Program-made: the position numbers and the translations under genes | Shown here: one piece after another, positions 10,856 to 21,189 of the stretch | Position numbering within the stretch: the stretch's first letter is position 1 | How the letters are laid out: each line of letters starts with the position of its first letter | The notes under the pieces: model-generated | Database searches by the model: none | What the model saw: only the letters and a program-made list of their open reading frames with translations | What the model was told of the DNA's origin: nothing | Assembly: GCA_004802705.1 (NCBI GenBank) | Contig: SGPL01000509.1 | Coordinates: forward strand, 1,794 to 23,942 | DNA length: 22,149 nt | Source of the DNA: Bondarzewia mesenterica | Lineage: Eukaryota > Basidiomycota > Agaricomycetes > Russulales > Bondarzewiaceae | Direction of reading: 5' to 3'

Positions 10856-11569
10856 ATGGCAGCTTCAACGATTGAAATTTTATCTGGAAATTTCACTTTA
10901 CCATCATGCATTCCACACTTGATGCCATTCCATATCGCGCACACAGGCCCCACACCAGTCTCGACATATCTCCGCGTCAAAGCTGCATCTCTGTCTCTTC
11001 CATTACCTCCCCGCGACTTCCTCCCATCTGAAAAGTCCACAGAAGTTGATCCAAACACTTTGGACTGTGCGAAGGAGAATGCAGAAATCATCAAGCAGAC
11101 TGACGACCCTACCAGCCACCGTCAAGATGCTGGTCCATCGACACCGACCGCGAAACGTTTCGTATCAGCAGTTCGAGGTCGTGCAATCCAAGGCCTCGAG
11201 GTTCAGCTGCCCAAGGGATACTCTGGCCTTGTTCTACGTGGCGATTCACGAGGAGATATTCCAGACAGCAGGCATTCGAAATTGAAGGAGAATGGCAATG
11301 GTAGAGCGAAGGGGAAGCGAGCGACACGAAAGTCTGCAAAAGCTATGCAACATGAGGATGAGGACGAGGATATAGTGGATCAGGATCACGACGGTGACGG
11401 CGGGCTCGAAGGGGCGTATGAAGGTGCGGTGCGAGTGCTGAAGCCCACGGCACAGTTCGAATCGTTTGTGCTCTGGCATCCCGATATTCCTGTTGATGAG
11501 GGGCGGGATGAATATCTAAGATCTTTGACTGAATGGGTGGGTTTGGCGGCGGAGGTATGGTCTATTTGA
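10856..11569 (+). CDS. RNH203: Ribonuclease H2 subunit C (Rnh203-like)
   Basis: Single-exon gene of 237 aa, an accessory subunit of the heterotrimeric RNase H2 that removes ribonucleotides and RNA-DNA hybrids from nuclear DNA. The ATG at 10856 is the first ATG in a frame that stays open 18 codons further upstream. Three blocks match the family's layout: an N-terminal strand segment with LPSCIPHLMPFHIAHTGPTP (residues about 15-35), the central core GLEVQLPKGYSGLVLRGD (about 112-129), and the C-terminal FESFVLWHPDIP followed by LRSLTEWVGLAAEVW. A long polar linker (about 50-100) and an acidic stretch (EDEDEDIVDQDHDGDGG, about 165-181) separate them, as is common in fungal orthologues. Subunit C diverges fast, so the assignment rests on motif order rather than strict residues. 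It is divergent from the NTO1-like gene. Confidence 0.85.
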   Translation: MAASTIEILSGNFTLPSCIPHLMPFHIAHTGPTPVSTYLRVKAASLSLPLPPRDFLPSEKSTEVDPNTLDCAKENAEIIKQTDDPTSHRQDAGPSTPTAKRFVSAVRGRAIQGLEVQLPKGYSGLVLRGDSRGDIPDSRHSKLKENGNGRAKGKRATRKSAKAMQHEDEDEDIVDQDHDGDGGLEGAYEGAVRVLKPTAQFESFVLWHPDIPVDEGRDEYLRSLTEWVGLAAEVWSI

Positions 11570-12293
11570 GCTTGACTGATGTATTGATCCTGACGCACAT
11601 ACATTCCAATCCAATAACAGATACATAGGTTTGAAGATTAAGGTATCGTACTCAATAGCTCTTATTTTCCAGGTCACGATGAAAATCCCCTCCCCCCTTG
11701 CGTTCCATCTCGGTTTTTCGATCAAATCGTATGTATGGTTTTGTATGGTACGTCCTCACAATCTAATGTCTTAATATCGGCGTTTGATTCGGCATTTTAC
11801 CACATTCATCATAGCATGTTTGTATCAGCGCAAACCAGCTCGCCTACCCAACCATAAATCCTTTTGTACGAACACATGACTGGAGCTACCTCATTCATGA
11901 GATCTAACGTTGTAATTCTGCAAGCTGAGCTGTAGGCGACTCATGGACAAGTACGGTCTCAATTTACTGGCCCATCTAACTGGAAACTGCGGGGGCTCTC
12001 AATGGAGAATTTGGCATGGATATTCTGAGATTCAAGTGTTTTGGTTGAAGGCACTCACGTCGGTACTTGCGTTACCCTTGGTCGGTACTTTGAGCCTGTG
12101 AGAAAATCTATCAATTGGGGGTTCAGATTCGTCCACGTTCGCCTTCAACATGCTACCACTATCTGCGACTTTCTCAAGGACAGTCACTCTTTCTCATGCC
12201 CATTCATACTCTGTGAGAGTCTTCAACTCGAAAAAATCGGCAGTACGAGCAAGAAACCGGGGCGAAGAATATCTAATTTCCACAGGAGAAATT

Positions 12294-12303
12294 GCCACGT
12301 CAG
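12294..12303 (-). promoter_or_regulatory. UPRE-like motif (TGACGTGG on the minus strand)
   Basis: The plus strand reads gccacgtcag; the reverse complement contains TGACGTGGC, matching the unfolded-protein-response element TGACGTG(G/A) of XBP1/ATF6 in animals. It lies about 20 nt upstream of a TATA box in front of an ER folding-enzyme gene. Fungal UPR factors (Hac1/Cib1) can bind related sites, so the role is inferred. Confidence 0.45.
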
Positions 12304-12320
12304 CTCGAAACTGACTCGCC

Positions 12321-12327
12321 TATAAAA
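12321..12327 (+). promoter_or_regulatory. TATA box of the PDI gene
   Basis: TATAAAA lies about 100 nt before the PDI start codon, a suitable distance for transcription to begin near 12350-12360 with a 5' UTR of roughly 70 nt. Confidence 0.6.
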
Positions 12328-12426
12328 TACTACTGTACGGGGTGAACACTTTGGTTCTTTCCTTGTTGGATATTATTCGTATCGCTCTCAGCCCTTCCTC
12401 CCTCCAATCTCTCCACTGGGACCATC

Positions 12427-14277
12427 ATGCTGCCACAATTGCTGGCATTGAGCTTGGCAATCGCGCCGTCGTTGGTATCAGCAGGATTATTCCCCAAGGA
12501 CTCCCTTGTGAAGCATTTGGACGCGAAGGGTTTCAGACAAGCTCTCAAGGAGAACGTACGCCATCGTGTCTCACGTAGCAATTTCCTTTCTTGATAGGTA
12601 GCAATTCAGCGGACGAGCGTTGTCGCTTTTGTTGCGCCATGGTGTGGAGTGCGTGCATACTGCAATCATTGTCTGCACGCGGACTGACCGCATTTATGCT
12701 TACAGCACTGTCAAAAAATGGTGCCGGAGCTAAACAAGGCTGCCTTGGGCTTGTACCCCCTCATCCCTACGTACGCTGTTGACTGTGACGATGCAAAGAA
12801 CCGACAAGTATGTGCGGAACAGGTGAGTAGCTGTTCTAGAGTGACTTGTGATACCAGCAGACGCATATTTGTTGGAATATACAAACTTCATGTCGAAATG
12901 CTCCGGAAATGTTCTTTAGTGATGCGTTCCTTTGTCTTCGCATCCATAATGTTTCCTTCAGCGCCATTCTGATATATGACTGAACTCGAGTGGAACATTT
13001 TGCTCACCTATCTCTTTAGGGCGTAAAGGGTTTCCCCACCATCAAGGTGAATATTGTTATTTTAATGCAGTAATTGTGTCTGACGTTGCATAGCTCTTCC
13101 CTCGTGGCAGAGAGGTCGAACCTATCACATTTGAAGGGGAGCGCACAGCGAGCTCGTTCTATTACTGGGCGATAAGACGGATCCCACATAAGAACAAGAA
13201 GATATACTATGTCGAAGATGTCCAACCCTGGGTCACCAAGGTACGTCTGCTCTTCGACATTATCTGCACTCGCCCCCAATGACGTGCGATTAGGATGTCG
13301 AGAAGAACCGTGTGCTCTTGCTCAACAAGAGCAAGAACGTCCCGATGTTATGGCACGTCCTGGCGAACAAGTATAGGGACCAGCTCGGATTTGGTAGCCA
13401 CCGCGATCGCAAAGGAAGGTCCTCTAAGGCTTTGGGTTTTGAGCCCGGTGATCAAAAAGACTCGAAGGTTCTCGTATATCCGGCCGATCAACAACGCCTG
13501 TCCTCTTCCAAGGTACGTCAACGCAAAGGTCGGACTATCAGTCTAGTTGAGCTGATGGGCTACGCGCACGCAGGCATTCTCAAATATGACTCCCTCTGCA
13601 AGTTCTTCGATTCAGTTATCGACGGCACAGCCGACCTCACAGTCGCCAACGAACAGGCCAAAGCCGAAGACTTTGAGTTCTCTGAGGAAGAGCTCGAGAT
13701 TCAACGCAAGCAAGAGGCTCAACGTATGGCGCTCGCGCACGGCGGGTTCAGCGACATGATCGACTTCGAGGAGGCCATCAAGAAGCACGGCCCGAACTTC
13801 CACGACGCACATGGCTATGCGGGGGTAATGGGTGATATTCCAAAGAAGGACATGGGCGGCAAGGCGGAGAAGGAAGAGAATCCGATTCAGAAAATCCTCA
13901 AGCATCAGCAGGAGATGGAGAAGAAGAAAGCACAGAAGGAGTCGACACCGAAGACGGGGGCCGGGGGGCAGATTGTGTTTGAGGCAAAGACGGAGACGGG
14001 ACATCCACAGACGGGAGCAGTCAAGCCTACCGTTTCGACATCGGAGACTCTCGATGCGACCGCCAGTCCCGAGCTCGAAGTCGAGCCTGCGAGCGCGAGT
14101 TCAGTTGTGGAAGCTGTGAGCGAGGGAACTAATTCAGCTTCTAGTAATGTTCCGGACTCGAGCGGGGCTCCACTCGCTGAAGATGCTATATCCACGTCGG
14201 CGTCTGGAGAGACGACCGCATCATTAGCAGAACCTGTGGAGGTTGAGGAGTCCGGACATGTTAAGGACGAGTTGTAG
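12427..14277 (+). CDS. Protein disulfide isomerase, single thioredoxin domain, KDEL tail (MPD1/P5-like)
   Basis: ER-lumen thiol oxidoreductase that forms or reshuffles disulfides in secretory proteins. Exons: 12427-12555, 12598-12648, 12706-12822, 13020-13046, 13094-13240, 13294-13528 and 13574-14277 (1410 nt, 469 aa). A signal peptide is clear (MLPQLLALSLAIAPSLVSA). The thioredoxin active site is WCGHC with Cys59 and Cys62; an intron falls between Gly60 and His61. Further family marks are AVDCDDAKNRQVCAEQ and the cis-proline segment GVKGFPTIKLFPRG (P75-type turn after VKGF). A second, redox-inactive segment follows, then a charged helical stretch and a Ser/Thr/Glu-rich tail ending in VKDEL, an ER-retrieval signal. 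Only one CxxC domain is present, so it is smaller than classical PDI (two active domains) and closer to MPD1. If the 45-nt intron at 13529-13573 is kept, the protein has 15 extra residues and the same frame. It is convergent with the HDA1 gene, 193 nt away. Confidence 0.92.
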
Positions 14278-14470
14278 ATGAATCCAATGATTTCTCTTCA
14301 GGGTAACTTGTATACTTACTGTGTCGGAGGCACATGAGATAAATTAATTTTTTGATATATCATCTAAGGGTTCAGAAGTATTAGACGGATCGCAACATGA
14401 TAGCACTCGGTATCAACAGCATTAAGTACGAGTGGGAAGGAAAGATCGGTATCGGCAGTCATCCCTTTCC
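14278..14470. terminator. Shared 3' region of the convergent PDI and HDA1 genes
   Basis: The two stop codons face each other 193 nt apart. AT-rich sequence (about 14338-14365, with ataaattaattttttgatat) could serve polyadenylation of the plus-strand PDI transcript. No strict AATAAA was seen. Confidence 0.45.
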
Positions 14471-17400
14471 TCAGACGATGTTAGGCCCGTCGATAGCGGT
14501 TCGAGCGTTTTGCGACCCTGCGCCGTTGGCACTCCCTAAAAGCGCCTTCACGTAATTCTGGATCACAGGGAAGGCGCGTATCATCAGCTTGATAGATTTC
14601 TTCTCGTTTTCTGTTAAATCGCTGAGGCTCAGTTTGAGAGAGTATTGTCCAAAAGTTGGCACTTTCCTACTGAAACAATATTCCCATACCGTTGGAGTAT
14701 CTTCTTCTTGCTGACAAAAATTTGATGGTCGTTTGGTACGACTACAAGTGAATGCTGCCAAGAGAACAATTCAGATGGTGGGGAAGTAGATGTGAGTAGG
14801 CAGAACGGCACGAACATTAGTATACCATGCAATAAGATCGGCACTCTTCTTGGGTATCAATGGGACCTTGGAGTATCCCACGACTTGCACCACCAATTGC
14901 ACGTACCGTTGTACGCTTGTTGCTGTTCCCATAATACCATAAAACGGTGTTAACGTTGGAGTTATGGAAATAATGGTAAAGAAGCGTACTTCGAGCATCG
15001 ATGAGTTGTGCCAGACCGATGACTCCAGGACCGTGGCCCACCAATATGATGCGTTTCGCATTGGACAGCCTGAAATGCAGCTCGGATGAAATACCTCGGA
15101 GCAGATGATGGTGTACTTACGTGACATAGTTATCCCAGAGATAGGTCAATATCTCTCTGGCATATTCTTCGGGAGACCTAGAGACGTACTGATAACTGGT
15201 TCAATACTGGAGTAAGTCATTGCATTGACGAAGCTATTGATACCGTGAATTCCCGGACAGAGGGAGGTTTTGGGAAGAGATTAATATCAAGCAAAGCGAA
15301 ACCCTCCTGCCGGACCCATTCTACCAGCTGCTTCGAGACATCGATCTTCATAGCGAATGTTAAATAAATCAATTTTGAAGAAAAATGCACATCAACCGAC
15401 CAGATATCCATGTTCCGTGTGAAGGTCACATGTAGCAGTATTCGCTAGCTCAACACGAAGGTTCCCGCTGCCAGTGGATGAAGTAAGCCTGTTCGACCAC
15501 GATCACAGAAGAGCAAGACTCACAATTCATGTGCGAATATTACAAGGACTTCATTTTCCATCATGTCCACACTATAATTTTGATTTAGAGATCATGCACC
15601 GCTAACTGTTATGTCAACTCACGAGCACATCACTTGGGACGAAAATCTATCGTGATGTCCGGTATACATCAAAGGAACCTCGAGCATCTCGTAAGTCCTG
15701 TACATGAATTCTTGACGGTGGGCCTTAAGCAGTTCTGATATAAGATGTAAGCTCGATGAGCGATACCTGAAGCTAAGTTGCATGTACCTGGAATAGAGAA
15801 GGTGATTTCCTGGATGTCTACGAGACGATGTCATCTCAGAAAGTGGACTTCTTGATATCTGCCGAAACGCCTGCTTCTCACCTTCGCGCGGTTCACACGC
15901 CTTCGGATCCACACTCTTCCAATACTTACTCTGCTCCATGGCCACCTGCCATACTGTTTCCGCGGCCACCTCAGATGCTACCATAGGTGGCATCTCAGGA
16001 GGCGCCTCTCCGAGGATCGTTCTGGCCACAGATAGTGCAGATACGGATATCGAATCAAGGTTGTATCCACCCTTCTTCGTGTCAGCTTACATCACGAAGC
16101 AGATTAAAACATAGCGTCACCTCGAGCACGACGACCAATTTGCCCTCGGCCAGTCCGGAAAGCATATGGGTCATATGCGCGTAGCCTGCAGGTGTGACAT
16201 GACACTCGCCGAGTTGATCTCCGTCGGCAGCATCGAAACCAGCGGAGACTACCAGTTGTTAGGCACATAAGGCTGGTCACGTAGGGGAAGACGCACTGAT
16301 GACGAGCTCTGGAGCGTATTCCATCGCGATAGGCATCACGATCTTCTGAAATGCGTAGATATAATCTGCATCCTTCATGCCTGCCTCGGGCCACGGTATA
16401 TTGACGGAGCTTAATAGGAGAAAAAAAAACAGGAGAAGATCGATAAAGACCGGCGCGAAGCGATAAAAAAGATGAAAGACTCCTACTATCCAAGCCCTTC
16501 TCCTTCACCGCAGGATTCCACACTGCCAAATGGTCCACAGGGGTAAAACTGTCCTTGCTGATATCGATGCAGAGATATGTAGAGAACGGAGGGATCGTCG
16601 TTGAATGCTCGCTGGGTACCGTTGCCTATTCAGAGTGACCGTCAATTTCAACTCAGGCACCCGAAACGGGAAAACATACCATGGTGGACATCCCTACCAT
16701 AGAACTAAGTTAATAGCCAGTTTGATGACGACAGATTCCGACGCACCAATCCAAAATCAAAATTCTCTTGATAGAGGTCAATCGTTGAACGACTTTGACC
16801 GCGATAGCGACGTTATTGAAGAAACAAAATCCCATTGGTTTGTCTGGTTCAGCATGGTGACCGGGAGGTCGTACGATGGCGAAAGACTTCCTCAGTTCCT
16901 TTCTCGCTACTGCGAGAGTTGCCTCAATGACACCTCCACAGCTCAATTGGGCGCAGTTCGGCGTCTGTGGGTGGACATATAAAGAGAGGCTGTCATAATA
17001 GGCTTCGGAATCGATGATGTCTTGAGGTGTTAATGCTAGATTGAATAAGCCACCTCTTAGCTAGTGTCGTCTCAGATACGGTCGTAAAAATCAGTGAAAA
17101 TACCATTTGCTGTAGCACTTACATTGGAGCTTGAGCACCGAGTTCCAGTGCATCTCGCTGTGGACGAGTAACACCTCCTCGCGTCTGACGCGTCGGATAC
17201 GAATACGTTTCATCTTCTCGATGCACTTGTTATCCGTAAGCAATTGGTATATCCTGGAAATACGCTCTGGTTGCTCTGGGTGAATTTGTTCGGAGCTATG
17301 TAACATCATTTCCGCATCATAGACATAGCCGACGGTGAACACCTTCGGGTGGAGCGGAACGGACGACGCTCTTTCATCTTCCGAGCGTTTTCGGGAGGCG

Positions 17401-17486
17401 CCTGCATTGCCCACGGTTAGTGCGTTTGGTGTGTCTACATCCATAGGATGTTGAGAGGGCACTCCGTTTCTGTCCTGTGAATCCAT
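14471..17486 (-). CDS. HDA1: Hda1-type class II histone deacetylase with Arb2-like C-terminus
   Basis: Zinc-dependent removal of acetyl groups from histone tails in the nucleus, usually for gene silencing (Hda1/Clr3 group). Exons: 17486-17123, 17035-16747, 16693-16680, 16625-16487, 16409-16297, 16248-16121, 16071-15882, 15817-15788, 15734-15623, 15571-15524, 15467-15401, 15345-15244, 15188-15121, 15069-14990, 14922-14816, a segment starting at 14754, and a last exon ending at 14471; about 688 aa. Catalytic features: RPPGHH at 177-182, the zinc-site motif DVHH (Asp219, His221), SAGFD with Asp312, and EGGYNL with the catalytic Tyr352. The N-terminus has HPEQPERI, typical of the class, and a basic SRKR that may be a nuclear signal. 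From about 430 on, [13 protein letters not shown], the segment [20 protein letters not shown] and GHGPG (566-570) fit the Arb2 domain of Hda1. The final splice junction is uncertain: donor 14689 with acceptor 14622 keeps frame but is not well supported. A Lys (HHAEPDKP) replaces the usual Glu after the HH motif. Confidence 0.93.
16680..16693 (-). other. 14-nt exon carrying the zinc-binding DVHH motif of HDA1
   Basis: The run LDW-DVHH-GNGT is spread over three exons; the middle exon is 14 nt and provides Asp-Val-His-His plus one base at each side. It is flanked by introns 16746-16694 (GT-AG) and 16679-16626 (GT-AG). Skipping it would shift frame and remove the zinc ligands. Confidence 0.85.
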
Positions 17487-18440
17487 GATGGCGATGAAGC
17501 AAGTTCACAAGATTGAATGAGGCTAAGCGGAAAAAATCGGATTCCTCGCCTCAGTCGCACTTACGAGTTGAGAGGTAAATGCTAAGTTAGAGCCAAGTCA
17601 GAGCGTAGAGCATGAGGGAATTAAGTCACATCTTTGTCACATCACGCCAATCCTTCCTGTATCATGTTCTGATGAGTTTTCCATTTTTATGATCTTTAGA
17701 GGGGATNNTTTTTTTTTTGGAATTTGATNCAACGCACGCTATGCGCGTATGCCAAGGGTTTCGAAAACAGTGTAGCATCCACAAGCAATCGATTGCGTTA
17801 AGCAGAGGTATGCATCTCGACTATAACCTACATTTGGCCGGCCTCTCTCATCCTACCATATCTCATCAATCCAGAGTTACCGTAAGTTCACGTCGACACG
17901 CTCGACAGGCCGTGTCCCCAGCTGCGAGGAGCATCTTTCAGAGTCTATAACGTTTGAACAGGTATCCGAATATATGACTTGAATGTCGGTACCTGATATG
18001 TCCGACTAATGACATTTTTGCTCTTCTGGTGCTGTCCTCTTGGAGTTTCTGGGTACGATTTCATCCTATTAAACTAAGCGATGAATTACCGATGCCAGTT
18101 AATCAATATTTTCGAGGCATCCGCTTTGCGATCGAGGTTTTCAGCTGGCGACGGTTTCGACAAATTCTCTATCCCTACATACTGGAGCCAGCGCCTTTCC
18201 CGTTGGAGGTGTGCATATGATATATTCCATCGTTACGAACGGTGCAAGGCCAGTCCCATCTATGGTGAGTACATCTCCATAACTCCATTCATGATCACGA
18301 TGGTCCGCCAGCTTTCATCAGGAAAAGTCTCCGTGCCTTGTGAAACTTGTCACACCTCACCTGAATTGTCACGACGTTACCGGGGAATATCAGGCCCCCT
18401 GATAATAGGGGGTAAGGTCGGGTCGGATTTTTGGGCACTT
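17487..18440. other. HDA1 upstream region and non-coding sequence
   Basis: It contains the HDA1 promoter and 5' UTR (nearest part), a poly-T run with n bases near 17707-17719 and a small hairpin at about 18389-18405 (TATCAGG, loop, CCTGATA). The open frames at 17717-17950 and 18029-18479 have no recognisable content. Confidence 0.5.
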
Positions 18441-18506
18441 CGGACCTTAGATAGTGGACAAAAATCTTGCCCAAAATAGGAAATTGTCTACTGTGAGCCT
18501 ACACAG

Positions 18507-18600
18507 CACTTCGGCCCAAATTTTGCCGAGGGAAATTCTTGTAAAATACCAAATATTCCAACTATTTTCTCAATATTTCTCTCCAGCAGAAATTTGCGTA
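18507..18600 (+). repeat. Left arm of the inverted repeat
   Basis: CACTTCGGCCC, then a run through CCGAGGGAAAT and AAATATTCCAACTATTTTCTC, matches the reverse complement of 21904 to about 21808 in blocks. About 22 of the first 35 bases agree without gaps by eye. A TATATATAAATA run lies further in, at about 18678-18690. Confidence 0.5.
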
Positions 18601-19017
18601 AAATTTTGGTTTCTTTCCGAGTTTTCTGGGTATTTTCAACGTATATCACACTGCTGGCTCAAGCAGCCGCCGCTAGGATATATATAAATAGATCTTCTGA
18701 TATAGCTCATTCAACCACAAAAAATACAATAACAAATCATTTATATATTCAGAAAAATCATTCTACAGTACCACGCAGTTACAACGTTGTCTGTAGGGGA
18801 ATCTGATGTCCAAAATGACCAGCCGTCGAGTCACGCACACTGCACACTGACAAGTCGTCTCGAGTCTAAAAGAGCGGACCAGCATTCAGATTTGGCAGCT
18901 TGTCACATCTGGAGTGCTGTCTGAGTCAGAGTCGTCTGAGGAGTACCAGGTCGCATTCCGTGTAGAATGTCCGAGTAGACGCGACGCGTACCTGTGGTTT
19001 CGACTTGTCAGTCGATG

Positions 19018-19479
19018 TCATAATATGATTGGAAGGTTCCAAATGCCGACTACGACGTCAGGGGGAAGCGTGTGTGTCAATTCAGGTTGGATACAGGACG
19101 TGCACGTCACGTCGACTAACCTGAGGACCCCAGAATAAAAACTCAAAGGCAAAGGCTGCAGCGCAGAATGTCTATGCATTACCCCGCGATCGACTGGTGG
19201 TAGATTGTGCTCATTCACATTTGGTTCCGTGGATGGCAGGTACGGTGAATTACCGGGCGATGCAGAGTTTGTCAATGTTAGAACAGTGGACAGAGGGATG
19301 TCGATAGAGGTAGGACTTACACTGGAGGGTGGAAGGTGAACCAGATCTGGCGGCTGTGGCGAACTTTGCGGCAAAGGAGAGCGCGAGTCGTGCTCGACGT
19401 TCATAGTGATCGTGTCCCCTGCAGAGCTCGTGGGGGTTATTGTAAATCCACTGGCATCTCGCACGATTTGCCTCCTCAT
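19018..19479 (-). CDS. Unidentified Ser/Pro/Thr-rich open frame
   Basis: A 153-codon frame lies on the minus strand, rich in Pro, Ser and Thr. Its first ten or so codons overlap the WLM fragment antisense, so any real coding part starts below 19450. A GTAAGT donor sits inside (near 19317), which may mean it is a former exon. There is no recognisable domain. It may be a piece of a captured gene or chance. Confidence 0.2.
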   Translation of the reverse strand: MRRQIVRDASGFTITPTSSAGDTITMNVEHDSRSPLPQSSPQPPDLVHLPPSSVSPTSIDIPLSTVLTLTNSASPGNSPYLPSTEPNVNEHNLPPVDRGVMHRHSALQPLPLSFYSGVLRLVDVTCTSCIQPELTHTLPPDVVVGIWNLPIIL

Positions 19480-20198
19480 CTGGCCAGACAGCGTACTTTA
19501 GAAGCAGCAGAGAAGAGGAGGAACATTAGCTCGGTGCTCAGTGGGGGTAGAAAGCTAGGTGGTGGCTCACTGGCAAGATCTGGACTCAGTCCGCGTCAAC
19601 TAGCCACGTTGGTATGTTCGATCATAAGCCTTATGATACTCGACTCCTATGAATACGTTTTCCGAGGTAGGCCGCTGAACGTCGGGCACGCGATGCAAAA
19701 GCCTGTGGCTCCGGTGCTCTAGCTGAACAAGAGGCGCAGAAGGCATCAAAGGAGAGCATCAAGCATGATGCTATAGACCTACGGAAGACTCGGACTCGGA
19801 CTCCGTTATCCTTGTCGATGATTTCACACCTATGCCTGACAGTTCGCAGGTGGCATTTCCCCAGTCGGAGAAAGTTGCATCGGCGCCTGTTTTGGCTCAG
19901 TCGAGAAATTCCCAGACTTCATCGCCTAGAGCACGCTCCTCGCCTACTGCTCAACGTCCGGCAACTTCTTGCTCCAAGCCTCCTGCATAGATGTCACCCA
20001 CAGAAAGGACCTGGTCATGCTCTGTTTGTACACTCATCAATGAACCACTTGCCTTTCAGTGTGAAGCATGCATGACTCTCTGAGTGCAACTGCAAGAAAT
20101 TTCATTTGGATGGATGTGTGGGGTCTGTGAGGAGCAAGACACAGATCATCAGTTCTGGACGTGTAATTTCTATGGGTCGATGAAGACGGAGAGTGTGG
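19450..20198 (+). pseudogene. Broken 3' fragment of a WLM-domain (Wss1-like) gene with two RanBP2-type zinc fingers
   Basis: WLM/Wss1 proteins are metalloproteases acting on DNA-protein crosslinks. Only the part after the protease domain is here. It starts abruptly with ISHDLPPHLARQRTLEAAEK (about 19456), continues with GGRKLGGGSLARSGLSPRQLA, and crosses a GTATGT-TAG intron (about 19612-19673) to AAERRARDAKACGSG. It then passes acidic SUMO-interacting-like residues (SDSVILVDDF, near 19794-19825) and reaches a first finger, TWSCSVC then NEPLAFQCEAC (about 20009-20075), and a second, GWMCGVC with HQFWTCNFYG (about 20110-20175). Breaks: a frame change at about 19779-19786, TAG at 19988-19990, TGA at 20081-20083, and Tyr in place of the last Cys of the second finger. 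The HExxH protease site and everything upstream are missing. Confidence 0.75.
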
Positions 20199-20571
20199 GC
20201 ATGTGGAGAGCTGGATGCATAACATCCCGTGCAACTCGAGCGTGTCAGAGATGGACAGATCGAGCGACGTGGGCTCAATGTCGATTCCGCGGCAGTGCGT
20301 TGATGTTTCTGCTGGGTGGCAGCCTCGATGAGCGCGTGCATGCCGGAAAAGTCGACATTAGAGCCCCTCGGTGTGCTAGTAGTATTGCCGGTAGTGGCGG
20401 CAGCTGTGCTGGTCCTACGCGTGCGCTTGTCAAGGACGTGCATGAGAGAATCGCTTCCGGGTGAGCTGGTGCTGCTAAGATGGAACTCATCGACCGAGGG
20501 GGGGGGAAGGCATGCTCGGTAGGTTTCTTGCATTCTGGGGGAAGCTCATCGAAGGTGCATGCCCTACGCAT
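20102..20571 (-). pseudogene. Possible remnant of a Cys-containing Ser/Thr-rich protein gene
   Basis: On the minus strand, a frame starting RRACTFDELPPECKKP (about 20569-20520) changes at a run of nine C (20498-20506) into a frame with VDEFHLSSTSSPGSDS and NVDFSGMHALIEAATQQ (about 20505-20325). The two halves together look more protein-like than chance. Upstream, short pieces with paired Cys (RCIPC, PPCVECQ) occur in different frames up to about 20780, reminiscent of Cys-rich DNA-binding proteins of Agaricomycetes. No family could be named. It ends against the WLM fragment on the other strand. Confidence 0.25.
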
Positions 20572-21189
20572 CTACCTCGAGTCGCACGAGAGATCAATTG
20601 AGCTCACACAGAGAGAGGAGGAATGTTGGCTCACTGACACTCCACGCAGGGTGGACTGACTTCAGGTATCATATAGCGCATCTTGGCTTTACACTGTCGC
20701 TGAAGAAAAGAGTCAGAATTTCCAAGTCCCAAGCATGCGCCACATCAGGGAGAGGGAAAGTCTGGTCATGCGCATGGAATGCAACGACACGTGGTCACCA
20801 AATCAACCCGAGGCAATGGGCAGCTTCTCTCACATCGATGTCTTCTTTGTCCTCGGCCCACACCCTCTCACCCTCATCGTCAGTACTTCTTTCTGTTCCA
20901 GAGCAGTTTCAGCCTCCTGATTCTCTTACCTGCAGATGCCCTGGGACCGTGTCGAGTGCGAGTCAATCCAACTCGTTGGGAGCCCAGCAGACGCCCCCGA
21001 GTCTAGCCAGCTCGATGCACCGTGGGTCGTCAAAGCGCCTGACACCATCATCAATTCCCTTCTTCCATCGCTCGTCATCTCAATCCATACAGCTCAATGC
21101 CTATACCTCGGCTCAGCCGTCGACCATGTGCAGTCACTTGATATTACCGCCACAGAACAGAGTATAGGGTTGCCAGAAGCATAAGTTGG

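Larger units (their letters stand above)
11570..12426. other. Intergenic: RNase H2C 3' flank and PDI promoter
   Basis: No coding region is supported; the open frame at 12041-12325 (94 codons) has no recognisable feature and overlaps the PDI promoter. The right end holds a UPRE-like motif and a TATA box, listed separately. Confidence 0.6.

Noticed and set aside
13612..14004. Minus-strand Leu-rich frame of 130 codons, membrane-like
   Set aside because: It is antisense to the Glu/Lys-rich last exon of the PDI gene; Leu-rich shadows opposite Glu/Lys codons are expected.
5874..17486. A biosynthetic or functional gene cluster
   Set aside because: The intact genes are a chromatin reader, an RNase H2 subunit, an ER isomerase and a histone deacetylase; they share no pathway and look like ordinary neighbours.
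18389..18405. Small hairpin TATCAGG/CCTGATA
   Set aside because: A 7-bp stem alone is not informative; there is no U-tract or neighbouring gene to give it a role.
20559..21167. Plus-strand frame of 202 codons
   Set aside because: Low-complexity Ser-rich translation without a domain; the opposite strand looks at least as protein-like, and the surrounding DNA is decayed.
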